From contig JAPLMO010000246.1 of NCBI GenBank assembly GCA_026386995.1, positions 1 through 20,670 of the forward strand: 20,670 nucleotides of DNA. The letters are read 5' to 3'. The position numbers were made by a program, and so were the translations under genes. Under the pieces are notes generated by a model. That model saw only the letters and a list, made by a program, of their open reading frames with translations. It was not told where the DNA came from and did no database searches. Numbering within the stretch: position 1 is the first letter of the stretch; every line of letters begins with the position of its first letter. Positions 8,027 through 15,011 of the stretch are shown in pieces. The DNA comes from Planctomycetota bacterium. GTDB taxonomy: Bacteria > Planctomycetota > Phycisphaerae > FEN-1346.

Positions 8027-9141
8027 CAGGCTGTCTCCGCCAAGCGTGCAGCAATGGCCTTTTCAAGATGTCCGGCGCAGGTCCGGTACTCGTTCAAGTC
8101 GCCGCCGATGGGGTCCGCAATGGCCTCGCCCGTCGGGTCCACCAACGCGACGCGATCGGCCACCTCGGGCGCCAGCCGCATGACCGCTTCCTGGTGGCTC
8201 CGGGTCATGACCCAAATATAGTCAGACGCCAGGAGTACGTCAACGGTGATTGGCCGGCTCTTGTGGTTGCGGATGTCTATGCCGCGCTCGTGCATGGCCT
8301 CGATCGCGTTGGGGCTTGCGGCGGAGTCGGGCATGGCGGCGGTGCCGGCGCTCTCGACGTCGATGCCGTGGCGGGCCAGTTCTGCCGGCGAGCAGCCGAG
8401 CCGGTCGGCCAGCATCTTGGCGGCAAGGCCCTCGGCCATGGGGCTGCGGCAGAGGTTCCCGGTGCAGACGAAAAGGTACCGCGTCCGGGCCATGCGCTCC
8501 AGGCGCCGGGCGGGGATCGCATCCTCGCGCAGAATCTTGTAGGTGTCGTCTTGTGTAATGCGGACAACCGTTGAGGCCCGCGCATAGGGCGTCGGGCCGG
8601 CGTCGATCACCAGTGCCACTTTGCCCGAAAGGTCGGCGAGGGCCTCCGATGCCTGCCGGGGCGCCGGCCGGCCGGCAAGATTCGCGCTGGAGCCGACCAC
8701 CGGGACGCCCGCGGCCCCGAGGATCGCCGCTGCGACCGCATGGGCAGGGCACCGCAGGCCGATCGAGCCTTCGTAGTAGATCGCATCTTCGACGAGGCCC
8801 GCAGGCTCGCCCGCCTGCGGCCGGCGGTCCGGAAGCACTAACGTCAACGGCCCCGGCCATGTCTTACGCATCAGGCGGCGGGCAAGCGGCGAGAGCGGCC
8901 CAGCGTAACGCTCGGCCTCGTCGCGGCCGGCCAGGTGAAGGGTGAACGGCTTGTTCGGAGCGCGGCTCTTCAGGTGCGACAGGGCCGCCACGGCCTCGAC
9001 ATTGACGGCGCTGGCGCCGACCCCGTAGACCGTCTCCGTCGGGAAGACCACCAGATCGCCGCGCGCCAGGGCCGAGGCGGCCTCGCGGATGGCCGCCAGG
9101 TCGCGCACGGGATCGGTCGCCTTTAATACGCGAGTTTCCAT
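8026..9141 (-). CDS. Sua5/YrdC threonylcarbamoyl-AMP synthase fused to low-molecular-weight protein phosphatase
   Basis: A two-domain protein of 371 residues. Residues about 10-205 are a Sua5/YrdC/TsaC domain, which makes threonylcarbamoyl-AMP for the t6A37 tRNA modification: FPTETVYGVG (33-42), K58-x-R60 and K64, WPGPLTLVL (95-103), GLRCP (128-132), PVVGSSANLAG (147-157) and ASTVV (189-193). Residues about 219-371 are a low-molecular-weight phosphatase: the CX5R loop CTGNLCRS (226-233) with C226 and R232, and general acid D343 in ADPIGG. Leu230 occupies the position that is Thr in the arginine phosphatase YwlE and Ile in tyrosine phosphatases, so tyrosine-type specificity is more likely. Bacillus carries the separate genes ywlC, ywlE and ywlF(rpiB) close together, the same order as here. 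TAGGAATAGG precedes the ATG. Confidence 0.93.
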   Translation of the reverse strand: METRVLKATDPVRDLAAIREAASALARGDLVVFPTETVYGVGASAVNVEAVAALSHLKSRAPNKPFTLHLAGRDEAERYAGPLSPLARRLMRKTWPGPLTLVLPDRRPQAGEPAGLVEDAIYYEGSIGLRCPAHAVAAAILGAAGVPVVGSSANLAGRPAPRQASEALADLSGKVALVIDAGPTPYARASTVVRITQDDTYKILREDAIPARRLERMARTRYLFVCTGNLCRSPMAEGLAAKMLADRLGCSPAELARHGIDVESAGTAAMPDSAASPNAIEAMHERGIDIRNHKSRPITVDVLLASDYIWVMTRSHQEAVMRLAPEVADRVALVDPTGEAIADPIGGDLNEYRTCAGHLEKAIAARLAETA

Positions 9142-9283
9142 CGCCTATTCCTAACGGCCGGGTATTTGAGCATGTCCCAGCGCAGAAAAAGAACACTGCA
9201 CTTCGCACACCGATTAGAGTGGCTGGGGATTGGAAAGTCAAGCGTGGGGAATGTCGCGCTACCTACGAGGGCGGCTCTCATAT

Positions 9284-9343
9284 TGTAGCGCTGGGGTTTA
9301 TCCCCCGCGTGTTCGTCACGCGGGGCACAAGGCCCCGCGCTAC
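9284..9343. repeat. Interspersed palindromic element, family C, copy 1
   Basis: About 60 bp beginning tgtagcgctggggtttatcc and ending ccccgcgctac. Outer arms (tagcgc..gggg / ccccgcgcta) enclose an inner hairpin (ccccgcgtg..cacgcgggg). It is nearly identical to 11268-11326 and lies 8 bases beyond the stop of the HD-GYP gene, within a 210-nt spacer that otherwise shows nothing. Confidence 0.75.
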
Positions 9344-9351
9344 GGCTTATA

Positions 9352-10995
9352 CTACCGGTGGCTTGCCTGGATCTCCGCCAGCGTCTCGCGCGGGACGGCC
9401 AGCAGCGCCTTGGCCATTTGCGGATCGAATTGCTGGCCGGCCAACTTCCGGATCTGCTCCAGGGCCTCGTCGATGCTCATCACGGCCCGGTACGGACGCG
9501 GGCTCGTCATGGCGTCCATCGCATCGGCGATGGCCAGCAGTCGCGCCACCACGGAAATCTCTTCGCCGGCCCGCATGTCGGGGTATCCGGTCCCGTCGTA
9601 CGACTCGTGGTGTGCCCGGACGATGTCGGCGACTTCGCCGAAAAAGTCGAGGGCCTTCAGGAAGTTCGCGCCGGCCTCCGGATGGCGGCGGACGACTTCC
9701 CACTGCTCGGGCGTCAGCGACCCCGGATGGTTGACGACGAATTCCGGAATGATGATCCGCCCCAGGTCATGCAGCCGGGCCGAGATCTGGAGTGCCCCGA
9801 TCTGCGGCTGCGTCAGTTCCATCGCCGGGGCGATCTGTTGAGCATACGCAAGCACGCGCCGGCTGTGGCCCTTCAGGTACGGATCGCGGTTCTCGACCGC
9901 CTCGGTGATGCTCTCGAGGGCGGCGTAGATCTGGCACCGCTGTTGATGGTGAATCTTGGCGGTCATGATGGCCGGGCCCATGACCTTCGTCAGTTCGGTC
10001 GCGTCCTTGATGTCCTGGGCGCCGAAGTCTTCCGCGTCCGCCGCACGGTGCAGGACCGCCACGCCCATGGCGTGCCCACGGGCCTGGATCGGGACCACCA
10101 ACAGGTGGCCTTCCCGCCAGAGCGACTTCTCGTCGTTGTGCACGATGACGCTTTCGGCGATGTTGTCGATGTGAACGCAGTTGCCCGTCTCTGCCGCGCG
10201 GCAGAGGACACCCGACCTCAGGGGGGAACGGAGCCAGCACAGGGCCGGCGGGTCCTCGGCATCCGGGTGGGCCCGGACCATCAGGCCCACCGCCGCCTCT
10301 TGCACCTCGTATAGCGCGACGGTGCTGGTCAGGCACGGGACGCGGTCGCCGATCAGGTCGGCGCACAGGCCCAGGAGGTCCTCCAGTTCGATGATGCCCA
10401 TCAGGGATCGCGCAACGTTGGCCGAGGCCGCCATGTCTTCCATCTGGCGGGCCATGCGCTTGCTGGAGAGCACGAGGTCGTGGCTGGCGATCTGGAGTTT
10501 CTGCGACAGTTGGGCCTCGGCCGCCTCGTGCCGTGTGTTAGCCTCGGCCAGTTCGGTGAACCGCTTCTCAAAGGCCTGGCGCTCGCGTCTGCTGCGGACC
10601 GAGCGGCAGACGGCCCGCGTCAAACTCTCCAGGTCGAACGGCTTGGGGAGGTAGTCCGAGAATCCGAGGCGCAGGGCCTCGACGCTGGTTTCCAGGTTTC
10701 CCCGGCCGGAGATGGCCACGAGGCCGAGGTCCTCGTTGATGTCGCGCGCCAGGCGCGCCAGCGCCAGGCCGTCCATGCCGGGCATCAGGAGGTCCGTGAC
10801 GAGGCAGTCGAACGGCTCGCTACCGAGTTTCTCCAGGGCCCGCGCGGGGTCAGTCTCGGATTCGACGTACCACGACGGGTCGGCCTCGCGCAGGGCCTCG
10901 GCCGCCAGCATGGCGATCTCCGGCTCGTCGTCGACGACGAGGATCCGCGCTTCCACGTCCGACCGAACGACTTCCGCGCTTGCCGAACCCATCAT
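9352..10995 (-). CDS. Response regulator with receiver, GAF and HD-GYP domains
   Basis: Predicted cyclic-di-GMP phosphodiesterase controlled by phosphorylation, 547 residues, cytoplasmic. The receiver (about 16-135) has acidic D22/D23, phosphoacceptor D68 (VTDLLMPGMDG) and K118 (PKPF). A coiled-coil linker (about 137-190) follows, then a GAF-like domain (about 190-350). The HD-GYP domain (about 355-540) keeps all core motifs: GHSRRV (H377), HD 409-410 (as HDLGR rather than HDxGK), HPE (H438), HHESYDGTGYP (462-472) and IADAMDAM with D491. It should therefore be catalytically competent. AAAGGGG lies just upstream of the ATG, which is doubled (ATGATG). It is the third gene of the minus-strand signalling cassette, but 391 nt of repeat-rich spacer separate it from the kinase, so it may have its own promoter. 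Confidence 0.93.
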   Translation of the reverse strand: MMGSASAEVVRSDVEARILVVDDEPEIAMLAAEALREADPSWYVESETDPARALEKLGSEPFDCLVTDLLMPGMDGLALARLARDINEDLGLVAISGRGNLETSVEALRLGFSDYLPKPFDLESLTRAVCRSVRSRRERQAFEKRFTELAEANTRHEAAEAQLSQKLQIASHDLVLSSKRMARQMEDMAASANVARSLMGIIELEDLLGLCADLIGDRVPCLTSTVALYEVQEAAVGLMVRAHPDAEDPPALCWLRSPLRSGVLCRAAETGNCVHIDNIAESVIVHNDEKSLWREGHLLVVPIQARGHAMGVAVLHRAADAEDFGAQDIKDATELTKVMGPAIMTAKIHHQQRCQIYAALESITEAVENRDPYLKGHSRRVLAYAQQIAPAMELTQPQIGALQISARLHDLGRIIIPEFVVNHPGSLTPEQWEVVRRHPEAGANFLKALDFFGEVADIVRAHHESYDGTGYPDMRAGEEISVVARLLAIADAMDAMTSPRPYRAVMSIDEALEQIRKLAGQQFDPQMAKALLAVPRETLAEIQASHR

Positions 10996-11012
10996 CGCCC
11001 CTTTCCCGCAAG

Positions 11013-11062
11013 ATAATGGAGGCCGAGCGATACATGGCCGCCGGTCGCTCGGCCTCCGTTAT
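11013..11062. repeat. 18-bp stem-loop in the leader of the HD-GYP gene
   Basis: Arms 11013-11030 and 11045-11062 pair at 17 of 18 positions around a 14-nt loop. The core arm is ggaggccgagcga. It ends 18 bases before the ATG at 10995. On the plus strand it is followed by ttataag, on the minus strand by a gene start, so it could be a plus-strand terminator or a leader structure affecting translation of the HD-GYP message. Confidence 0.7.
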
Positions 11063-11069
11063 TTATAAG

Positions 11070-11131
11070 CCACGGTGAGGGCTAGCCGCGAGAGCGAGGG
11101 GGGAGGGAGAAGGCGTCGCCGCTCACCGTGG
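11070..11131. repeat. 10-bp inverted repeat
   Basis: ccacggtgag (11070-11079) and ctcaccgtgg (11122-11131) are perfect complements around a 42-nt purine-rich interior; aagttttatt follows on the plus strand. The neighbouring 11128-11267 is an open frame (GTG start) of protein-like composition that runs into the family-C element, too weak to call a gene. Confidence 0.55.
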
Positions 11132-11267
11132 AAGTTTTATTGTCGGACGGGCCGGCCGACTTCGGCGAAGGCCTGCCCACTCCGTATATCGACTCCTTTC
11201 GAAAATTCGTGCAGCAGAATCCGCAAATTTTTTCGCGGCAACTGGTACTACTGCGTCACTCCCAGAT

Positions 11268-11326
11268 TGTAGCGCGGGGGTTTATCCCCCGCGTGGTCCT
11301 TCGCGGGGCACAAGGCCCCGCGCTAC
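11268..11326. repeat. Interspersed palindromic element, family C, copy 2
   Basis: Second copy of the element at 9284-9343, in the same orientation, with a few substitutions and a complementary outer stem (gtagcgcgggg / ccccgcgctac). A family-A hairpin follows 17 nt later, so the two families are stacked here. Confidence 0.75.
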
Positions 11327-11342
11327 ATCGCTTACAGATTCG

Positions 11343-11389
11343 CGCGGCGGGTACGGAGACCCGCCGCGCTAAGTAGCGCTGTGGCACTA
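11343..11389. repeat. Palindromic repeat, family A, with conserved tail
   Basis: Perfect 10-bp stem (11343-11352 / 11359-11368), loop acggag, then the tail taagtagcgctgtggcacta (11370-11389), which matches 54-73 at 17 of 20 positions. The last three bases (11387-11389) are the stop codon of the kinase gene read on the minus strand, so the element abuts or has trimmed the kinase C-terminus. Confidence 0.8.
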
Positions 11390-13624
11390 GCCTTTTGCAG
11401 GCTGCGCCGCCCGAAATGTCAGGCGGACCGTCGTGCCGCGACCGGGCGACGATTCCAGCGTCACCTGGCCGCCGCTGGCGACGACCGCGCGATAAGCCTT
11501 CGGCAGTCCGAGGCCGCGCCGCCGTCCCGCATCGCGGCCGCAATAGAACGGATCGAAGGCACGCGCCCGCACCTGCGGGGCCATGCCCGGGCCAGTGTCG
11601 GTTACGGCGAGGCGGACCGTTTCCTGGGGGCCGAGCAGCTGCACGGCGACCGTGACGGTGCCGCCAATGCCGTTCGCGCAGGCGTCCAGGGCGTTCTTGA
11701 TAATCTCCCGAAGTGCGCCGGCAACCTGCTCGCGGTCCACGCGAATTGGGGCGGCGGTGTCGGGCGCACTGAGTTGCAGCGCCGGCCCATTGGGCTCGGG
11801 CCCACGCCGAAATTCAGCCACGACCTCGCGGGCCAGCGCGGCGGCGTCCACCTCGGCGAGTTTCGGCGCCGGCGGATGTGCGAACTGACGCAGGTCCGCA
11901 AGGATGTCACTTACGCGCGCGGCCTGCTGAATGATTGTCTTGAGCATGTCCTGGCGGGCGGGGACCTTCTCGTCGGCGGCCAACTGCTGGGCACGCCCGC
12001 TGATGATCGCCAGGGGATTGTTGATTTCGTGGGCTGCGCCGGCGGCCATCTCGCCCAGGGCCGCGACGTTACGCCGCTGGACCCGCTCGTGCTCGGCGGC
12101 AGAAAGATCGCGATTGACCTCGGCGAGTTGCTCCGACAGGTTCACCAGTTGCGACTCGGCCTGGACCCGCTTCAGCGCGGCAGCGGCGGTGGAAGCCAGG
12201 GCCGCCAGTTGAGCCGCCTCCTGCGGTGGCAGGCCGCCCATGGCGGGCTTGGCCGACAGGACGAGACCCCCGACAAGAGTGTCGCCGGCAGTCATCGGGA
12301 CCGTGTAGAAGGGCCCGAAGCCGAGTTTGGCTCCGTGCCGCTGGAACAGCCAGGACTCCGCCCCCTCGGCCCGGCCGGGCAGGGCGGGAACGGTCGCCGC
12401 CAGGAACCCGCTTACGGCCGCGTCGCTGCAATCGCCCTTCTTGAGGCCGTGAATGAAATGCTCCGTCGTTCCGTCGGCCGCGCCGAGAACTCCCTCCACG
12501 TAACTGTCCTCGCGCGATACCATGTACACGACAACGGTCTCGATGCCGAGGACCTCTCGCATGTGCGCCGCAACCGCCGTCAGCACGTCCTTGGCAGAGC
12601 GGTGCGCAGCCAGGTCGCCGGTGAGGCGCACGAGGAGGTCGGCCTGGCGGGCGGCGGCCTCCACGCGGCGGCCCTCGCGATACTGCGCGCGGTACATCCG
12701 CCCCAGTTGAACGCGGGCCGCCGGCAGAACGGCCTGCATTTGCCCGGGCGTCGGCGACGACTGAAGGCCGGCGGGCTCGGCGTTCAGGGCGAAGGCCGAT
12801 GCCACCTGGCGGCCGATCTGGTCGGCGGAAGCGATTGAGAGGCCCAGACGCTCCGCCACCTCGGTTGTGCTGTCGCGAAGTTGCTCGGAGGCTTGGTAGC
12901 CGAAACCTTCCTGGCGGACCACGAGGTCGGCCAGGCGCACGACCTGCGCCAGGGCCACGGTCGCCTGCACGCCGGCGGGCGGCACCTGTGCCTGATGGTG
13001 CAGCCAGATGACGTTCTGGAGTGTTTCGGAAAGCCCCCAGCGGCTCGCCAGTCGCTTGCCGACGGTGGCGTGATCCACGTGCAGGACTTTGTGCTCGGCC
13101 TCTACGAGGTCCGTGCCGACCGATGTGGCATGATCGAGCACCTGCCTGTAGGCGCGCGGCAGGGTGACCGCGAGGGCGATTTGGCCGAAATCATGAAGGA
13201 TGCCCGCCAGCAACGCCTGCGGCGGCGGAATCGTTCCGAGACGATTGGCGATCGCCTGGGCGGCCATGCCCGTGGCCAACGTGTGACGCCACAGACGGGC
13301 GAGGTCCAGGTCGACCGCGACTTGTGCATCGACGATTTCGACGCCCAGCAGGTCGGCAACGATCGCCTCGAACGGGACGGCCGCCAGCACAGCATCGATG
13401 CTCGTGATGCTATCGGAGGGACTGCCGAGGTCCAACGCCAGACGCACGGCGCGCATCGACAATGTTGCATCGGACTCCAGGATGAGTTGCAGGTCGCGGC
13501 GGTTGGGGCGAGGCGCGGCAAGGTTCGAGAGCAGGCGATGGGCTACGCCGGGCAGCGTCGGCAGCGAGTCCACCTCGTCGAGGAGGACTTCGATCTTGCG
13601 ACGCTGAAGACCCAAGGCGCCCAT
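11387..13624 (-). CDS. HDOD-GAF-histidine kinase
   Basis: Predicted soluble sensor kinase of 745 residues without membrane helices. An HDOD domain covers about 14-215 (DSLPTLPGVAHRLL near the start) and keeps HD at 144-145 (ILHDFG) and HH at 209-210. A linker is followed by a GAF domain (about 330-487) and a short coiled coil (about 487-518). HisKA has H532 in GAAHEINNPLAIISG. HATPase_c has the N-box IIKNALDA (N644), G1 DTGPGM (676-681), F-box FDPFY (690-694) and G2 GLGLPKA (704-710). All catalytic elements are present. AAAGGAAC lies about 10 nt before the ATG. It starts 35 nt after the HTH-receiver stop codon, with no terminator, so the two are an operon. Likely partners are that regulator and the downstream receiver-HD-GYP protein. 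The stimulus is unknown. Confidence 0.93.
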   Translation of the reverse strand: MGALGLQRRKIEVLLDEVDSLPTLPGVAHRLLSNLAAPRPNRRDLQLILESDATLSMRAVRLALDLGSPSDSITSIDAVLAAVPFEAIVADLLGVEIVDAQVAVDLDLARLWRHTLATGMAAQAIANRLGTIPPPQALLAGILHDFGQIALAVTLPRAYRQVLDHATSVGTDLVEAEHKVLHVDHATVGKRLASRWGLSETLQNVIWLHHQAQVPPAGVQATVALAQVVRLADLVVRQEGFGYQASEQLRDSTTEVAERLGLSIASADQIGRQVASAFALNAEPAGLQSSPTPGQMQAVLPAARVQLGRMYRAQYREGRRVEAAARQADLLVRLTGDLAAHRSAKDVLTAVAAHMREVLGIETVVVYMVSREDSYVEGVLGAADGTTEHFIHGLKKGDCSDAAVSGFLAATVPALPGRAEGAESWLFQRHGAKLGFGPFYTVPMTAGDTLVGGLVLSAKPAMGGLPPQEAAQLAALASTAAAALKRVQAESQLVNLSEQLAEVNRDLSAAEHERVQRRNVAALGEMAAGAAHEINNPLAIISGRAQQLAADEKVPARQDMLKTIIQQAARVSDILADLRQFAHPPAPKLAEVDAAALAREVVAEFRRGPEPNGPALQLSAPDTAAPIRVDREQVAGALREIIKNALDACANGIGGTVTVAVQLLGPQETVRLAVTDTGPGMAPQVRARAFDPFYCGRDAGRRRGLGLPKAYRAVVASGGQVTLESSPGRGTTVRLTFRAAQPAKG

Positions 13625-13659
13625 GCGCTAGGTTCCTTTGCCGCGACCCGCTTGCACGC

Positions 13660-14223
13660 TCAGATGTGCAAGAGTTCCGAGATCTTGTTGACGAGTTCGT
13701 CAATCTGGAACGGCTTCCGCAGGTAGGCGTGCACGCCGAGGTCGTAAAGGCTCTGGACCTTGTCCTCCTCGATCAAGCCGCTGATGATGATGATCCGCGT
13801 ATCCTCAAGCGACGGGTTAGCCTTGATGGCTTTTGTGACGACGTCGGCGTTGATGTCCTGGAGCATGTAGTCCAGGACGATGGCGTCCGGGTGGAACTGC
13901 TGCGTCAGGATGCCCGCGTCGTAGCCGCACGAGGCGGTCTTGACCTCGAAGCGGCCGTCGCGCTGGAGGGCATCGACCAGCATCTCGACGATGTCCGGCT
14001 CGTCGTCGACGACCAGTATCTTCTTCTTGCCGGAGTCGAGGTTCGAGAGCGGGATGCCGTTCTCCCTCATGAACTTCGTCAGGGCATCCCGCGGAATCCG
14101 GCGAAACCGCGAGCCGGGCACGTAGAATCCCTGGAGTTTACCCGCGTCGAAGCAGCGGATAATAGTTTGCTGGCTGACACGACAAATCTTTGCGGCCTCG
14201 CCTGTGGAGTAGACTTCCTTCAT
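13660..14223 (-). CDS. Excisionase-type HTH fused to a C-terminal receiver domain
   Basis: A 187-residue regulator with inverted domain order: a small MerR/excisionase-like DNA-binding helix-turn-helix first (about 3-52, STGEAAKICRVSQQTIIRCF, then GSRFRRIPRDALTKFM), receiver second (about 67-187). The receiver has D73/D74, phosphoacceptor D118 (AIVLDYMLQDINAD), S148 and K170 (RKPF). Conventional response regulators carry the receiver at the N-terminus. The start at 14223 is preferred over the in-frame ATG at 14304 because the HTH begins directly after it, GAGGGAG lies upstream, and the predicted promoter places the transcript start near 14296, downstream of the other ATG. It is the first gene of the cassette, followed by the kinase. 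It probably links kinase phosphorylation to DNA binding; targets are unknown. Confidence 0.9.
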   Translation of the reverse strand: MKEVYSTGEAAKICRVSQQTIIRCFDAGKLQGFYVPGSRFRRIPRDALTKFMRENGIPLSNLDSGKKKILVVDDEPDIVEMLVDALQRDGRFEVKTASCGYDAGILTQQFHPDAIVLDYMLQDINADVVTKAIKANPSLEDTRIIIISGLIEEDKVQSLYDLGVHAYLRKPFQIDELVNKISELLHI

Positions 14224-14302
14224 AATGTGCTCCCTCGCTCGCACCCCTCGTGGCATGTTGGGGAGGTCCGGCACAGATTCCCTATCTCCCCTATATTGCC
14301 AC

Positions 14303-14331
14303 ATTATCTATCGGCCCCGGCGAGAAGTCAA
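14303..14331 (-). promoter_or_regulatory. Sigma70-type promoter of the signalling operon
   Basis: On the minus strand, TTGACT (14331-14326), exactly 17 nt, then GATAAT (14308-14303): 5 of 6 matches in each box. It predicts a start near 14296 and a leader of about 73 nt before the ATG at 14223. Confidence 0.7.
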
Positions 14332-14420
14332 CTTAAAATTTTCGGGTTGTCAAGGTGGGTAGGCGTGGAAGGCAGGGAGGCGAAGGTCTGATAACCTTCA
14401 TAGTAACGCGAGAACTCGGT

Positions 14421-14740
14421 AAGAATCCACGCCCAGAGGGCGTGGCTTTAGGAAGGCCCCCCCAAGGGGGCCGTAAAAACAGGCGGAGCCCCCTTGGAGG
14501 TACCCGTTCCATTCCGTACTCGATTCGCCTTGACCGAGTTCCGCTCCCTTCCGGCCCCCGACACGGTAGCCTGCACAGTCCTGGCCAATCCCGCCCACCA
14601 CAGCAACTATGCCGAGGGTCAAGACCGCCACTCCGGGCCTCTCTACGCAACATGGCCATTCTTGGCCCCGAAAAGCTATACGCCGGATCGCTCCGAAGCT
14701 CTTCGGGTCGCACGGCCAGAGGCCGTGGGTTTAGCTCGTA
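14421..14740. mobile_element. Palindrome-ended remnant, possibly non-autonomous IS200/IS605-like
   Basis: The left palindrome has an 8-bp stem ccacgccc/gggcgtgg (14427-14434 / 14438-14445) with loop aga. The right has a 7-bp stem cacggcc/ggccgtg (14711-14717 / 14721-14727) with the same aga loop, preceded by ccgaag-ct-cttcgg (14693-14706). The phrase aactcggtaagaatccacgc at the left recalls right ends of IS200/IS605 elements. No transposase or TnpB motif can be read inside on either strand. Boundaries are approximate. Confidence 0.4.
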
Positions 14741-14775
14741 CTAAACAAAAAGGGCCGGACCTTGTGGCCCGGCCC
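14741..14775 (-). terminator. Intrinsic terminator
   Basis: On the minus strand, a 7-bp stem (14775-14769 with 14758-14752) and 10-nt loop are followed by TTTTTGTTTAG. It is placed to end transcripts coming from the exported-protein gene at 15012-15725. Confidence 0.75.
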
Positions 14776-14812
14776 GTCAAGATACACGCCAGTAGTGCGT
14801 CAACTTTAATTG

Positions 14813-14896
14813 TGTGGGTGCCACGGCTGCGCAGTTTGCAGCCGTGCGTTGTCGCCCACGACCACGGCTGCACAAGGCGCAGCCGTGGCACCCACA
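14813..14896. repeat. 20-bp perfect inverted repeat made of two head-to-head units
   Basis: Arms 14813-14832 and 14877-14896 are exact reverse complements (tgtgggtgccacggctgcgc). Each continues into tgcagccgtg, so the interior also folds. The unit gggtgccacggctgcgc plus tgcagccgtg is present twice, facing inward. Confidence 0.8.
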
Positions 14897-15011
14897 GATT
14901 TAGTCCTGACAGGCTACTAGGGCAAGGAAGTCGTTATCCAAGACGCAGTTACATCTCCGCGGCCGCGCACGCGGTCCCGGTTGCGACCCGGATGCCTGTG
15001 GCGGAGCGGGT

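Noticed and set aside
9358..10314. 318-codon plus-strand open frame
   Set aside because: Antisense to the receiver-GAF-HD-GYP gene and compositionally biased.
11381..12838. 485-codon plus-strand open frame, and another at 12881-13726
   Set aside because: Both are antisense to the histidine kinase, whose motifs are intact; the plus-strand translations show no recognisable fold.
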